Origin: JAFAMS01 sp963715815
GTDB lineage: Bacteria; Vulcanimicrobiota; Vulcanimicrobiia; Vulcanimicrobiales; Vulcanimicrobiaceae
Direction: 5' to 3'
Assembly: GCA_963715815.1 (NCBI GenBank)
Contig: OY970278.1
Coordinates: forward strand, 1,178,001 to 1,242,000
Length of the DNA stretch: 64,000 nucleotides
Below the pieces are notes generated by a model. It ran no database searches. It was not told where the DNA came from and worked only from the letters and a program-made list of their open reading frames with translations. Both the position numbers and the translations under genes were made by a program. This document shows positions 35,080 to 44,608 of the stretch, one piece after another; position 1 is the stretch's first letter; each line of letters begins with the position of its first letter.

Positions 35080-37077
35080 TTAGCTGGCTGCGGCGGCTGC
35101 TTTCGCGGCCATGACGGGCTCGTAAACTTTCTTCGAGATGAAGACGTCGAGCAATTGTGCGTCGATCTTGCCGCGTTCCGCGAACTCTTTGGTGAGAATG
35201 TCGAGCGCGCGCTCGATGCTCATCGCCGGCTTGTATGGACGGTCGCTCGCGGTGAGCGCGTCGAACACATCGGAGATTGTCAGCATGCGGACTTGCGGCG
35301 CGATCTCTTCGCCGCGCAAGCCACGCGGATAGCCGGTTCCGTCGAGATGCTCGTGATGTCCGTACGCAACTTCCGCGACTTTCTGCCACGGCGTCTGCTT
35401 CCACGGAATCTCGCGCAAGAAGCGGAACGACTGGGTGACGTGCTGCTCCATTTTCTGCCGTTCTTCGGCTGAAAGCGAGCCGCGTGGAATCTTCAAATAT
35501 TCATATTCGGCCGGCTCGAGCAGCGGATGCTCTTCGCCCAACACGAGGTAGTTGCGCTTGAGTAGCGCTTCGAGCGCTTCGCCGACACCTTCAGCCACGA
35601 CGCGCGGCTCGTTCGCGGATTCGACCTGCTTCGCAAGCTCTGTCAGCTCCGCGACGGCGTGCGACGTGGTCTCGTCGATGCGCGCGATCTCGTCGCTATC
35701 GGATGCGATCCCGCTCTTGAGCAATTGCAGCTTGCGGGCCGCCGCGCGCATCTGGAGCTGCTCCATCGCGAGCAGGCAGCGCAGGCGAATCATGTCCAGG
35801 CGCCCATCGGGCAGCTTCTTGGCCTTCCCGAAGATGTATTCGGGGACGGCGACCTTGCCGAAATCATGCAGTAGCGCGGCATAGCGCATCTCGCGAATAT
35901 CGTCCGGCGTGAACTTGTGAATCGCGGCTGGACCAGCTTCGATCGTGTTGAGCATCTCGGCTTGCGCGACGGTTAGCTCGGATACGCGCGACGAATGACC
36001 CTGCGTAGCCGGGTCGCGCGCTTCAATTGCTTTGACCGACGCCGTAACGAACTGCTCGAAGAGGTTTTGGATCGAGTCGACGAGTTGTTTGTTGTCGATC
36101 GCGACACCGGCTTGCGAGCACAGTGAAAGCAGCACGTGCTCGTGGTGGTCGGTGAATTCGGTGACGACTTCTTCCGTGTTGGCCGGCGATTCGAGAACCA
36201 GCTCGAAATCGGGCTTGTGGTTGATCAGCTGAATGACGCCGACGATTTCGCCAAGATAGTTCCGCATCGGCACGCACAGCACGGACTTGGTCCGGTAGTT
36301 GTTGTTCTTATCAAATGTGTTGTTGAAGCGGTACTCGCGCGTTTCGCCGATCTCGTAGGCGTCTGAGATTCGCAGTATCTCGCCCGTGATCGCGACATAG
36401 CCCGAGATCGAAGCGCGTGAGAGCGGGATCATCGCGCCGAGATGCTTGCCTTCGTCGTACGGGCCGGTTTGCGCGACGGCAAAGCGGAGTTTCTTCTCGC
36501 CGTCTTGTTCGGTGATCAAGAAGAGGCTGCCGGAGTCCGCCATCGTCAGCTCGCGCGCCTTGCGCACGATCAGGCGTTCCAGAGCTTCGATGTCGCGTTC
36601 GGCCGAAAGCGCCACGCCGATCTGGAGCAACTGATCCGATTCGTCGATTAGGTCGCGCGCATTGTCTCGAAGCTCGAGTGTCCGCTCAGCGTTGCGAACC
36701 GTAGAGAGCAGCGTGTTCGGGTCGATCGGACGCGTGACCCAGCCGCCGACGTGCTCGTTCTGGGCAAGCCATGCGGCATCAAAATCACCGGGATCCGAGA
36801 GGACTATAACCGTCCCGCCGGTGGCATTTATAATTGAAAGAGCGCGATCGATTGCATCGTGATCGCCGAGCTGATGAAGACGCTCCGAGTCGATCATGTA
36901 GACCGATGGCCCACCGGCAGCCGCCGCGATTGGGAACGTTAAATCGGCGGGGCGGCATTCAATGTTCGCAGCTTCCAGGACGCTGCGGCTCTCGCCAAGC
37001 TCCAAGCCTCGCGGATACACGAACAGCACTTTGGACTGAAGCTGCGTAAGGGGCAGAGCCCCTTCTAAGAGAGACAT
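35080..37077 (-). CDS. GAF and HD-GYP domain phosphodiesterase
   Basis: Probable cyclic-di-GMP phosphodiesterase of 665 residues, cytoplasmic. N-terminal receiver-like region (about 10-130), GAF domain (about 150-340; SGYVAITGEILRISDAYEIG, TKSVLCVPMRNYLGEIVGVI), then HD-GYP with LLHDFGKVAVPEYIFGKAKK and HHEHLDGTGYPRGLRGEEI. Between the HD and HHE motifs there are about 170 residues instead of roughly 60, an alpha-helical insertion rich in Leu, Ala and Glu. Receiver Asp is not clear, so the N-terminus may be a pseudo-receiver. Divergent from the accB-like gene. Confidence 0.88.
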   Translation of the reverse strand: MSLLEGALPLTQLQSKVLFVYPRGLELGESRSVLEAANIECRPADLTFPIAAAAGGPSVYMIDSERLHQLGDHDAIDRALSIINATGGTVIVLSDPGDFDAAWLAQNEHVGGWVTRPIDPNTLLSTVRNAERTLELRDNARDLIDESDQLLQIGVALSAERDIEALERLIVRKARELTMADSGSLFLITEQDGEKKLRFAVAQTGPYDEGKHLGAMIPLSRASISGYVAITGEILRISDAYEIGETREYRFNNTFDKNNNYRTKSVLCVPMRNYLGEIVGVIQLINHKPDFELVLESPANTEEVVTEFTDHHEHVLLSLCSQAGVAIDNKQLVDSIQNLFEQFVTASVKAIEARDPATQGHSSRVSELTVAQAEMLNTIEAGPAAIHKFTPDDIREMRYAALLHDFGKVAVPEYIFGKAKKLPDGRLDMIRLRCLLAMEQLQMRAAARKLQLLKSGIASDSDEIARIDETTSHAVAELTELAKQVESANEPRVVAEGVGEALEALLKRNYLVLGEEHPLLEPAEYEYLKIPRGSLSAEERQKMEQHVTQSFRFLREIPWKQTPWQKVAEVAYGHHEHLDGTGYPRGLRGEEIAPQVRMLTISDVFDALTASDRPYKPAMSIERALDILTKEFAERGKIDAQLLDVFISKKVYEPVMAAKAAAAAS

Positions 37078-37161
37078 TCGTACGCTACAACAACCGGTTG
37101 CCGAGCTAGGTTCCCGTTCATCCGTAGGGCGGCCTGCGCTCCGAGCGGAAGGGCAGCCGAC

Positions 37162-37575
37162 GTGACATTCGACGACTTGATCGAATCGAGGGTGCGACCG
37201 CTCGCCGAAACACTTGTTCGCGAGGGACTCGAGGCCGTCAGCATCGCCGACGGCGAGATCGAAATCGAGCTAACCCGGAGTCTCGCAGCGCCGGTCGAGC
37301 AGGCGGAGAGCGCCATCGAAGATGCCGCCGGCCCCGGTCCCGAGTACGACGTTCTGACCTCCGACGTGGTCGGCAGAATCCGATTTTTGCGGCCGCCGGT
37401 GACGGCCGGCTCCGTCGTCGACGCCGACCGAGAGCTTGCTTTCATCGAAACGCTCGGCATTCGGAATCCCATTCGCTCGCGCGGTGCCGGACGTGTTGCG
37501 GTGGTCTATGTCGAAGAGGGTCAGGCTGTGGATTACGGCGCGCCTCTGTTTGCAATCGACCGCTCGCGTGTTTAG
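37162..37575 (+). CDS. BCCP-like protein lacking the biotinylated lysine
   Basis: 137-residue protein directly upstream of accC in the usual accB position. The C-terminal half follows the biotinyl-domain pattern: VGRIRFLRPPVTAGSVVDAD, then ELAFIETLGIRNPIRSRGAG, then RVAVVYVEEGQAVDYGAPLF. The canonical EAMKM is replaced by ETLGI, so the position of the biotin-accepting Lys is Gly99. It therefore cannot carry biotin. It may be a structural or regulatory BCCP homologue, with a functional BCCP elsewhere. GTG start; overlaps accC by 8 bp. Confidence 0.75.
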   Translation: MTFDDLIESRVRPLAETLVREGLEAVSIADGEIEIELTRSLAAPVEQAESAIEDAAGPGPEYDVLTSDVVGRIRFLRPPVTAGSVVDADRELAFIETLGIRNPIRSRGAGRVAVVYVEEGQAVDYGAPLFAIDRSRV

Positions 37576-38929
37576 AAAAGTACTCGTCGCCAATCGCGGC
37601 GAGATCGCGCTGCGCATCATCCGCGCATGTCGCGAACTCGGCGTCGCAACGGTCGCCATCTTTAGTGAAGCAGATCGTACGGCGCTGCACGTCCGCCTTG
37701 CCGACGAAGCGTTTTGCGTCGGCCCCGGACCGGCTGCGCGTTCGTACCTGAACATCCCGAATATTATCTCGACCGCCCTGATAACGGGCGCCGATGCGTT
37801 GCATCCGGGTTATGGATTCCTCGCTGAGAACTCGCGCTTCGCGCAGATCTGTACGGATCACGGCATTACGTTTATCGGCCCGACGCCGCGCGTCATCGAA
37901 CAGATGGGCGATAAAGCTAATGCAAAACAAATAATGCACAGCGCCGGGGTCCCGACGATTCCCGGAAGCGGGATCCTTGCGACGCTCGACGAGGCGAAGA
38001 AAGCTGCGAAGTCGATCGGCTATCCGGTGTTGCTGAAGGCGACAGCCGGCGGCGGCGGCCGTGGAATGCGCGCCGTCGAGCGCGAGGATGATTTGGGCAG
38101 TGCCTTTGCGAGCGCACAAAGCGAGGCCGAAGCAAACTTTCAAGACGGCCGGCTTTACATGGAAAAGCTCATCGTTCGACCGCGACACATCGAGGTTCAA
38201 ATTCTCGCGGATACGCGCGGCGAGGTCGTGCACTTAGGCGAGCGCGATTGTTCGATACAAAAGCCGTCGCACCAAAAGCTGATCGAAGAAACGCCTGCGC
38301 CCGGCCTGGACGCAGAAGTGCGCGACGAACTCTGCAGAGTTGCGGTGCGCGCCGGGCAGGCGTGCGGTTACACGAACGCAGGGACGCTCGAGTTTTTGGT
38401 TGCGGGCGACAATCTCTATTTCATGGAGATGAACACGCGGATTCAGGTCGAGCATCCGGTCACCGAGCTGATCTATGGAGTCGATCTCGTCAAGGAGCAG
38501 ATTCGCATCGCCTTCGGCGAGCCGCTCGGCTTTGGGCAAGCCGATCTTTCGCCGCACGGTCACGCAATCGAGTGTCGCATCAATGCGGAAGATCCTGAAC
38601 GCGATTTTGCACCCGATGCCGGCGTCGTGACTGCGGTCGAGCTGCCGGGCGGTCCGGGCATTCGTGTCGACACGCACCTGTTCGCCGGACTTTCGATTCC
38701 CCCGTACTACGATTCGCTTTTGGCAAAGATCGTGGCCGTAGGCCGTACGCGCGCCTCAGCGCTCTCGCGCATGGAACGTGCGCTTGCCGAAACTCGTATT
38801 GAGGGAGTAAAGACGACGGTTGGGATATGCCGCCGAATTCTCGAAGACCCCCGATTCCAGGAAGGCGGCGTACCGATCGATTTTCTCGACGAAGCGTTCA
38901 TGCGCGAGCACGTGTTAACGGAAGCATAG
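37568..38929 (+). CDS. accC: Acetyl-CoA carboxylase, biotin carboxylase subunit
   Basis: ATP-dependent carboxylation of biotin on BCCP, the first step of fatty acid synthesis. FRKVLVANRGEIALRIIRAC, the ATP-grasp loop KATAGGGGRGMRAVER, VHLGERDCSIQKPSHQKLIE and EMNTRIQVEHPVTELI are all intact; 453 residues, the normal length for AccC. GTG at 37568 gives the standard start and overlaps the preceding gene. accA and accD are not in the window. Confidence 0.94.
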   Translation: MFRKVLVANRGEIALRIIRACRELGVATVAIFSEADRTALHVRLADEAFCVGPGPAARSYLNIPNIISTALITGADALHPGYGFLAENSRFAQICTDHGITFIGPTPRVIEQMGDKANAKQIMHSAGVPTIPGSGILATLDEAKKAAKSIGYPVLLKATAGGGGRGMRAVEREDDLGSAFASAQSEAEANFQDGRLYMEKLIVRPRHIEVQILADTRGEVVHLGERDCSIQKPSHQKLIEETPAPGLDAEVRDELCRVAVRAGQACGYTNAGTLEFLVAGDNLYFMEMNTRIQVEHPVTELIYGVDLVKEQIRIAFGEPLGFGQADLSPHGHAIECRINAEDPERDFAPDAGVVTAVELPGGPGIRVDTHLFAGLSIPPYYDSLLAKIVAVGRTRASALSRMERALAETRIEGVKTTVGICRRILEDPRFQEGGVPIDFLDEAFMREHVLTEA

Positions 38930-39346
38930 ATGGCGTCACGCAAGCATGCACGCGAGCTAGCGCTGCAATCGCTTTTCGGTGTCGAGATCGGGCATCGTCC
39001 GGCACAAGACATGGTGAACGAAACGTGCGGGACGGATGATTCCGAACAGCGCCGCTTCGTCGAAGATCTTGTCACCGGAACGCTCGATCACGCGGCCGAA
39101 AGCGATGCAGTTCTCACTCCGCTTCTCGAAGGCTGGACGATCGAACGTCTTCCGACGATCGACCGTCTATTGCTGCGCATGTCGGTCTTCGAGCTGACGC
39201 ATCGCGAGACGCCGGCGGCCGTCGTCATCAACGAAGCCGTCGAGCTTGCGAAAAAGTTTTCCACGGATGAGTCTCCACGCTTCGTGAACGGCGTGCTCTC
39301 GAGCGTCTCGAAATCGTCCCGGCCCCCTCGGGGCATCATGACATGA
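38930..39346 (+). CDS. nusB: Transcription antitermination factor NusB
   Basis: All-helical RNA-binding factor (138 residues) that with NusE binds boxA in rRNA operons. SRKHARELALQSLFGVEIGH at the start and LPTIDRLLLRMSVFELTHRE followed by AAVVINEAVELAKKFSTDES and RFVNGVLSSV are typical. It begins directly after accC, and its stop overlaps the PBP start (ATGA). Confidence 0.94.
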   Translation: MASRKHARELALQSLFGVEIGHRPAQDMVNETCGTDDSEQRRFVEDLVTGTLDHAAESDAVLTPLLEGWTIERLPTIDRLLLRMSVFELTHRETPAAVVINEAVELAKKFSTDESPRFVNGVLSSVSKSSRPPRGIMT

Positions 39347-41484
39347 GCACAGCGGCGAGACGCACGACCGTTACGCGCAAGAAGCCCGCCGCGAAGAAGA
39401 AGGGTGGCGGAGGCGGACGCTTTTTTCGAACGGTTGCCTTCATCGCGTTGCTCGCGGTGCTGATCGTCGGCGGCCTTACCGCGGGATCATCGCGACGTAC
39501 TCGACGCATCTGCCCGACATCAACCGCATGGCGGATTTCCAACCTGAACGATCGACGCAAGTGTTTGCGCGCGACGGTACGTTGCTTGCGGGTCTCTACA
39601 AGCAGAACCGCGTTTGGGTGTCGCTCGATAAAGTGCCGGTATTGGTGCGCAACGCGTTCGTCGCCAGCGAAGACGCGCACTTCTACTCGCATCACGGAAT
39701 CGATTTCGAAGGCATTCTGCGTGCCGGCATCGCGGATTGGCGGCATCAGCCGATCCAGGGCGGCTCGACGATCACGCAGCAGCTCGCGCGCGGTTTGTTC
39801 CTTTCGAACGAAGTTTCGATCTCGCGTAAGATTCAAGAAGCGTTGCTGGCGATCGAGATAGAGCGTTACTACACGAAAGACGAGATCCTCGAACGCTACC
39901 TGAATTTGATCTACTTGGGCTCGGGCGCATACGGCGTCCAAGCTGCGGCCCACACGTACTTTGGAACCGACGTCGGGAACCTGTCACTCGCACAAGCTGC
40001 GATGCTGGCCGGAATCGTTCCGGCACCTTCGGATTACTCGCCGTACGTCAACCTCGATCTCGCCAAACAACGCCAGCATCACGTCCTCGAACGAATGCTC
40101 GCAAACGGCTTCATTACGCGCGACCAGGCGGAAACGGCCGAGGCGGATGCCATCAATCTCGCCGGCGAGCGCCCCGAAGGCTTGCAATCCTACAAGTATC
40201 CGTACTTCACGACGTACGTGGTGCACCGGTTGAACGAGACGTTCGGAACTCAAGCGACCTTCGAAGGCGGCCTCGTCGTCGACACGACGCTCGATCCGAA
40301 GATGCAACAGATCGCGCAGAATGCCATCGATTGGGGCATTCGGCAAGCGGCGGCCGAGGGGATCAACGCGCATCAAGCCGCGCTCGTAGCGATTCGTCCG
40401 CAGACCGGCGAGATACTCGCGATGGTCGGTGGCAGCGGCTGGACACTCGACAATCAGTTCAATCGTGCGTGGCAAGCCCGCCGTCAACCGGGATCTTCAT
40501 TTAAAGTCTACGTCTATACCGCCGCAATCGATAGTGGAATTCCACCCAACGAGATCGTCGAGGATACGCCGGTTTCGTATCCGATGGGCGACGGGACGAT
40601 GTGGAGTCCGCAAGACGACGATCATCGCTTCTACGGCGCGATGACGCTGCGTTACGCGCTCGCGCAATCGCGCAACGTCGTCGCGGTCAAACTCGCCGAG
40701 CGTCTCGGCATCGATCGCGTCATCGAATACGCAAAGCGCATGGGGATTAAGGAAAAACTCGAGCCGAATCTTTCGCTTGCCCTCGGGAGTGAAGGCATCT
40801 CACCGCTCGAACAAGCGACCGGCTACGCGACACTCGCGAATGCCGGGATCCACATTGATCCCTCGCCGATTCGTCTCGTGAAAGACAGTTTCGGTTCGAT
40901 CGTTCTCGATAACCAATATCCGCAGCAAACTGAAGTCGTGAGCGCCGGGACCGCGTTCGTGATGACGCAGATGCTGACGAGCGTGATCACCGAAGGCACC
41001 GGTTATCCGAATGCGGTCATCGGCAGACCGGCGGCCGGGAAAACGGGGACGACGACGGATTTCCGCGATGCGTGGTTCGTCGGCTACACGCCGGACCTCG
41101 TCGCCGCAGTTTGGTTCGGCAACGACAACTACTCGCGCATGAACGAATCGTATGGCGGCAACATTCCGGCCCGCGTTTGGGCTCGCTTCATGAAAGCGTC
41201 GCTGGCCGACGTCCCGCATCACGAGTTCGAGATGCCGAAGAGCGAAGTGCGCAAGGTGCGTTTGTGCGGAAGCGGCCGCATCGAATATTTTCTGCAAGGT
41301 ACGGGTCCGCCGGAATCATGCGGCACCGTCGATGAGGCGCCGGTCGAGGTCCGTTCCGAAAGCTGCTCCGGCAGCGACGCCGACCGACGTTCCGCCGGGC
41401 ATGGTCGGCGACGGCGAGCATTTCATGAATATCAACAACGGCAAGACGGTTACGGCCGCACCGGCTCCCGCGAACACACCGTAA
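39343..41484 (+). CDS. Class A penicillin-binding protein (PBP1A), two frameshifts
   Basis: Bifunctional peptidoglycan glycosyltransferase/transpeptidase. A lysine-rich cytoplasmic head and membrane anchor (TVAFIALLAVLIVGGLTAG) are in the first frame; a -1 shift near 39484 leads into the GT51 domain (FVASEDAHFYSHHGIDFEGI, QGGSTITQQLARG) and transpeptidase with SxxK RQPGSSFKVYVY, SRN in AQSRNVVAVKLAER and KTGT in AAGKTGTTTDFRDAWFVGYT. A +1 shift near 41352 restores the proline/alanine tail that ends NINNGKTVTAAPAPANTP and a TAA overlapping the xseA ATG. Read as given, the frame runs on into xseA, giving an artefactual fusion. Confidence 0.9.
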
Positions 41485-42776
41485 TGCAACCGAAAGAGAG
41501 CGCGAGCGCCCGCATCGTTGCGGTCTCGCGCTTGTCCGTCTATTTGCGCAACGTTCTCGGAAACGACAAATGGTTGCGCAACGTCGGCGTGCGGGGCGAG
41601 GTCTCGAACATCTCTGCGCGTTCGAACGGCAACGTATACTTCGATCTCAAAGATGCGGATGCGCTCTTGAGCTGCGTGGTTTGGAGCGATCGCGCGAATG
41701 AATTGCCGCCTCTCGAAAACGGACAGCAAGTCATCGCATACGGCGAGATCACCGCGTACGTCAAGACCAGCAAATATCAGCTGGTCGCGTATCGTGTCGA
41801 ACAAGAAGGCATCGGCCGTTTGCACGATCTCTACGAACGGCTGAAGAGTAAGCTCGAAGCCGAAGGCGCATTCGCGCCCGAGCGCAAGCGACCGATCGTG
41901 ACCTATCCGTTTTCGCTCGCGCTCGTGAGCTCGAAAGGCGCTGCCGGCGCAACCGACTTCCTGAAAATTCTGCGCGCGCGGGCACCGTACGTCGAAGTCA
42001 CGTTCTGCGAGACGCCGGTTCAAGGCATCGGCGCGGCGACCGAGATCGTTCGCGCGATCAATCGCGCCGCGCGTCTCGACGTCGATTGCGTCGTCGTTGC
42101 ACGCGGCGGCGGATCGTACGAAGATCTGTTCGCGTTCAATACCGAGGAGGTCGCGCGCGCGATCTTAAAAGCGCCGCGCCCGATCATCACCGGAATCGGC
42201 CACGAGACCGATTTGACGATCGCCGATCTCGTTGCGGATCGGCGTGCCGAAACGCCGTCGGCCGCGGCCCACATCGTTGCGCCGGTGCCGCGCGATGAAC
42301 TGCTGCGCTCGATCGCCGGTCGCGCCAGCCGGATCGAACGCTTGGCGCGCGGCAAGCTGAAGCTCTGCGCGATGGAGCTCGAGCGCGTCGCGCTGGTGCG
42401 ACGCGCCGGAGAAGGTATACGCCGCCGCGGCGCGCGCCTGCAAGTTCTCGAGCGCCGGTTGGAGCGCTGCGACCCGAAGAGCCGCGTCGCCGAGCGCCGC
42501 CGAGCCTTCGACGTGATGTCGGTCCGTTTGCAAAACGCGGCGGACAAGTATGTCCGGCGGATGACCGATCGGCTTGCGCTCAAGGTCGCGAAGCTCGACG
42601 GCAAAGATCCGGAAGCGATTTTGCAACGCGGATACGCCATCGTCCGGTATGAAGGTAAGACGGTCCGCGATGCAACGGAGGTTCCCGAGGGCGCGACTAT
42701 CAGCGCCAAGGTCGCTCGCGGAACGCTCGTTGCGCGCGTCGAACGGAAAGAAGCGGATGGAAAAGAAGGCGGATGA
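41484..42776 (+). CDS. xseA: Exodeoxyribonuclease VII large subunit
   Basis: Catalytic subunit of ExoVII, 430 residues. OB-fold N-terminus (VSRLSVYLRNVLGNDKWLRN, GEVSNISARSNGNVYFDLKD) and the catalytic domain with VDCVVVARGGGSYEDLFAFN, TGIGHETDLTIADLVADRRA and ETPSAAA, then a long arginine-rich coiled coil. ATG at 41484 overlaps the PBP stop (TAATG). A closely overlapping xseB follows. Confidence 0.94.
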   Translation: MQPKESASARIVAVSRLSVYLRNVLGNDKWLRNVGVRGEVSNISARSNGNVYFDLKDADALLSCVVWSDRANELPPLENGQQVIAYGEITAYVKTSKYQLVAYRVEQEGIGRLHDLYERLKSKLEAEGAFAPERKRPIVTYPFSLALVSSKGAAGATDFLKILRARAPYVEVTFCETPVQGIGAATEIVRAINRAARLDVDCVVVARGGGSYEDLFAFNTEEVARAILKAPRPIITGIGHETDLTIADLVADRRAETPSAAAHIVAPVPRDELLRSIAGRASRIERLARGKLKLCAMELERVALVRRAGEGIRRRGARLQVLERRLERCDPKSRVAERRRAFDVMSVRLQNAADKYVRRMTDRLALKVAKLDGKDPEAILQRGYAIVRYEGKTVRDATEVPEGATISAKVARGTLVARVERKEADGKEGG

Positions 42777-42969
42777 GTTCGAGACTGCGTTAGCGCGGCT
42801 CGATGCGATTGTCGCAGAGCTGGAGGCCGGAAACCTGCCGCTGGATCGTTCCGTCGATCTCTTCAAAGAAGGCAAGGATCTTGCGCGGCGCTGTGAGGCG
42901 TTGCTGAAAGATGCGCAAAGCAAGATCGACGCCGCCGGCAATGGTGCCGCCACAGCCGAGAACCACTAG
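42757..42969 (+). CDS. xseB: Exodeoxyribonuclease VII small subunit
   Basis: 70-residue helical protein: FETALARLDAIVAELEAGNL and PLDRSVDLFKEGKDLARRCE are diagnostic of XseB. It overlaps xseA by 20 bp and tlyA by 29 bp, so the three are translationally coupled. Confidence 0.93.
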   Translation: MEKKADEFETALARLDAIVAELEAGNLPLDRSVDLFKEGKDLARRCEALLKDAQSKIDAAGNGAATAENH

Positions 42970-43738
42970 GCTAGACGTGGTTGTCGCCGAACGCAGCGGT
43001 GTGACGCGTTCGCATGCGCGCAGCTTAATCATGGCCGGACGTGTACGTGTGAACGGACGCGCACTAACGAAGCCTGGCACCGCCGTTCCGGTCGATGCGT
43101 CGGTCGAAATCGAACGTCCGCGTCCGTACGTCAGCCGTGGCGGCGAAAAACTGGAAGCGGCGCTGGATGCATTCAAGATCGATCCGAGCAGCTTGAACGC
43201 GCTCGACATCGGTGCTTCGACGGGTGGATTCTCGGACTGTCTCTTGCAGCGCGGTGTCGGGAGCGTGGTTGCCGTCGACGTTGGATACGGGCAGCTCGAT
43301 TTACGCGTGCGGGATGATCCGCGCGTGAAGGTTATCGAGCGAACGAATTTTCGCACGCTCGGAGACGACGCGTTCCCCGGGGGATTCGATCTGATCGTCG
43401 CCGACGCGTCGTTCATCTCGCTGCGCACGATCTTGCGCCGTGCGATCTCATATCTGCGCGAGGGCGGTACGATCGTCGCTTTGCTCAAGCCGCAATTCGA
43501 AGCCGGACGTGAACGACTCGGGGGCGGCGGCGTCGTGCGCGATCCGCAAACGCATCGGGACGTCCTACGCGAGTTTCGGGACGCGGCGCCCGATTTGGGC
43601 CTGGGCATCGCCGCCGCAATTGTCTCGCCTTTGCGTGGTCCCGCCGGGAACGCCGAGTTCTTGCTCCAGCTGCGGCGTGGAGAGAATCTGCTCGGCGACG
43701 GCGATATCGAGCGGCTCGTCGAAGAGGCGCACGGCTGA
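42941..43738 (+). CDS. tlyA: TlyA-family rRNA 2'-O-methyltransferase
   Basis: S4-domain methyltransferase of 265 residues that modifies rRNA ribose in TlyA relatives. S4 domain (TRLDVVVAERSGVTRSHARS, residues ~8-65) then FtsJ-like domain with ALDIGASTGGFSDCLLQRGV, DVGYGQLDLRVRDDPRV, DLIVADASFISLRTIL and ALLKPQFEAGRE. The ATG at 42941 is preferred since the earlier in-frame ATG adds xseB-encoded residues. nadK follows with a TGATG overlap, as in many xseB-tlyA-nadK-recN operons. Confidence 0.93.
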   Translation: MVPPQPRTTRLDVVVAERSGVTRSHARSLIMAGRVRVNGRALTKPGTAVPVDASVEIERPRPYVSRGGEKLEAALDAFKIDPSSLNALDIGASTGGFSDCLLQRGVGSVVAVDVGYGQLDLRVRDDPRVKVIERTNFRTLGDDAFPGGFDLIVADASFISLRTILRRAISYLREGGTIVALLKPQFEAGRERLGGGGVVRDPQTHRDVLREFRDAAPDLGLGIAAAIVSPLRGPAGNAEFLLQLRRGENLLGDGDIERLVEEAHG

Positions 43739-44608
43739 TGGCACATACGGTCGCATTCTATGTGGATCTCACGCAAGAAAGCGCGCGGCGTGTCGCGACC
43801 GAGGCGACGAGCGGGGCGCGCGACGCCGGCTATAGCGTCGCGCTCTGCGACGATCAAGACGCGATGCTGCATCTCGCCGACAAGGGCACGCACGTCGAAG
43901 ATGCGGACTATATGGTCGCAATCGGCGGCGACGGTACGCTTTTGCGCGCGGCACGGATCGCGTATCCGCTACGATATTCCGCTGCTCGGCATCAATACGG
44001 GCCGGCTAGGTTTTCTCACGGAGCTCGAGCTCGATGGCGACGGCCGCATGCGCACGGACCTCAAACGCGTGCTCGAGGATAAATCCGATCTCGTCATCGA
44101 GGAACGGGCCGCGCTCGAAGCGCAGCTGCCCGACGGCAAGACGCACGTCGCGCTCAATGACGTCGTCGTGCACAAGGGTGACGCCTCGCGCATCGACACG
44201 TTCAGCCTTTCGCTCGACGGCGAACACGTTGCCGATCTTCCCTCCGACGGCGTCGTCGTCGCGACGGCAACCGGCTCGACGGCGTACTTCCTCTCGGCCG
44301 GCGGACCGATCATCTCACCAAGCGTCGATGCATTCGGAATCGCAGCGCTCTTGCCGCACACGCTTTTCGCGCGTCCGCTGATCGTGCCGGCGGATTCGAC
44401 GATCGAAATTTGTGTCGACTCGGAGAGCCTTCGCGCAAATCTCGAAGCCGACGGCGAGATGGTCGCGAATCTCTCGCCGCGCGATCGCGTCATAATCCGC
44501 CGTGCCGCGAAACCGTTTCGTTTCGCGCATCGTGGACAGCTGCGATACTTTTCACGTCTCGAACAAAAGCTTCGCTGGGGCGTGTCGATTCGAGGAACAT
44601 CGCGCTAA
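43738..44608 (+). CDS. nadK: NAD kinase, frameshifted
   Basis: Phosphorylates NAD to NADP. The first frame gives FYVDLTQESARRVATEATSG and the GGDGTLLRAARIAYP motif; after a +1 shift near 43970 the sequence continues YDIPLLGINTGRLGFLTELE, LNDVVVHKGDASRIDTF and VVVATATGSTAYFLSAGGPI, all NadK blocks. Joined length about 289 residues. The stop overlaps recN (TAATG). Confidence 0.92.

Noticed and set aside
39528..42776. A 1082-codon open frame that would fuse a penicillin-binding protein to exonuclease VII large subunit
   Set aside because: The PBP C-terminal tail and a TAA overlapping the xseA ATG are found one frame over; a single +1 shift near 41352 creates the artificial fusion.
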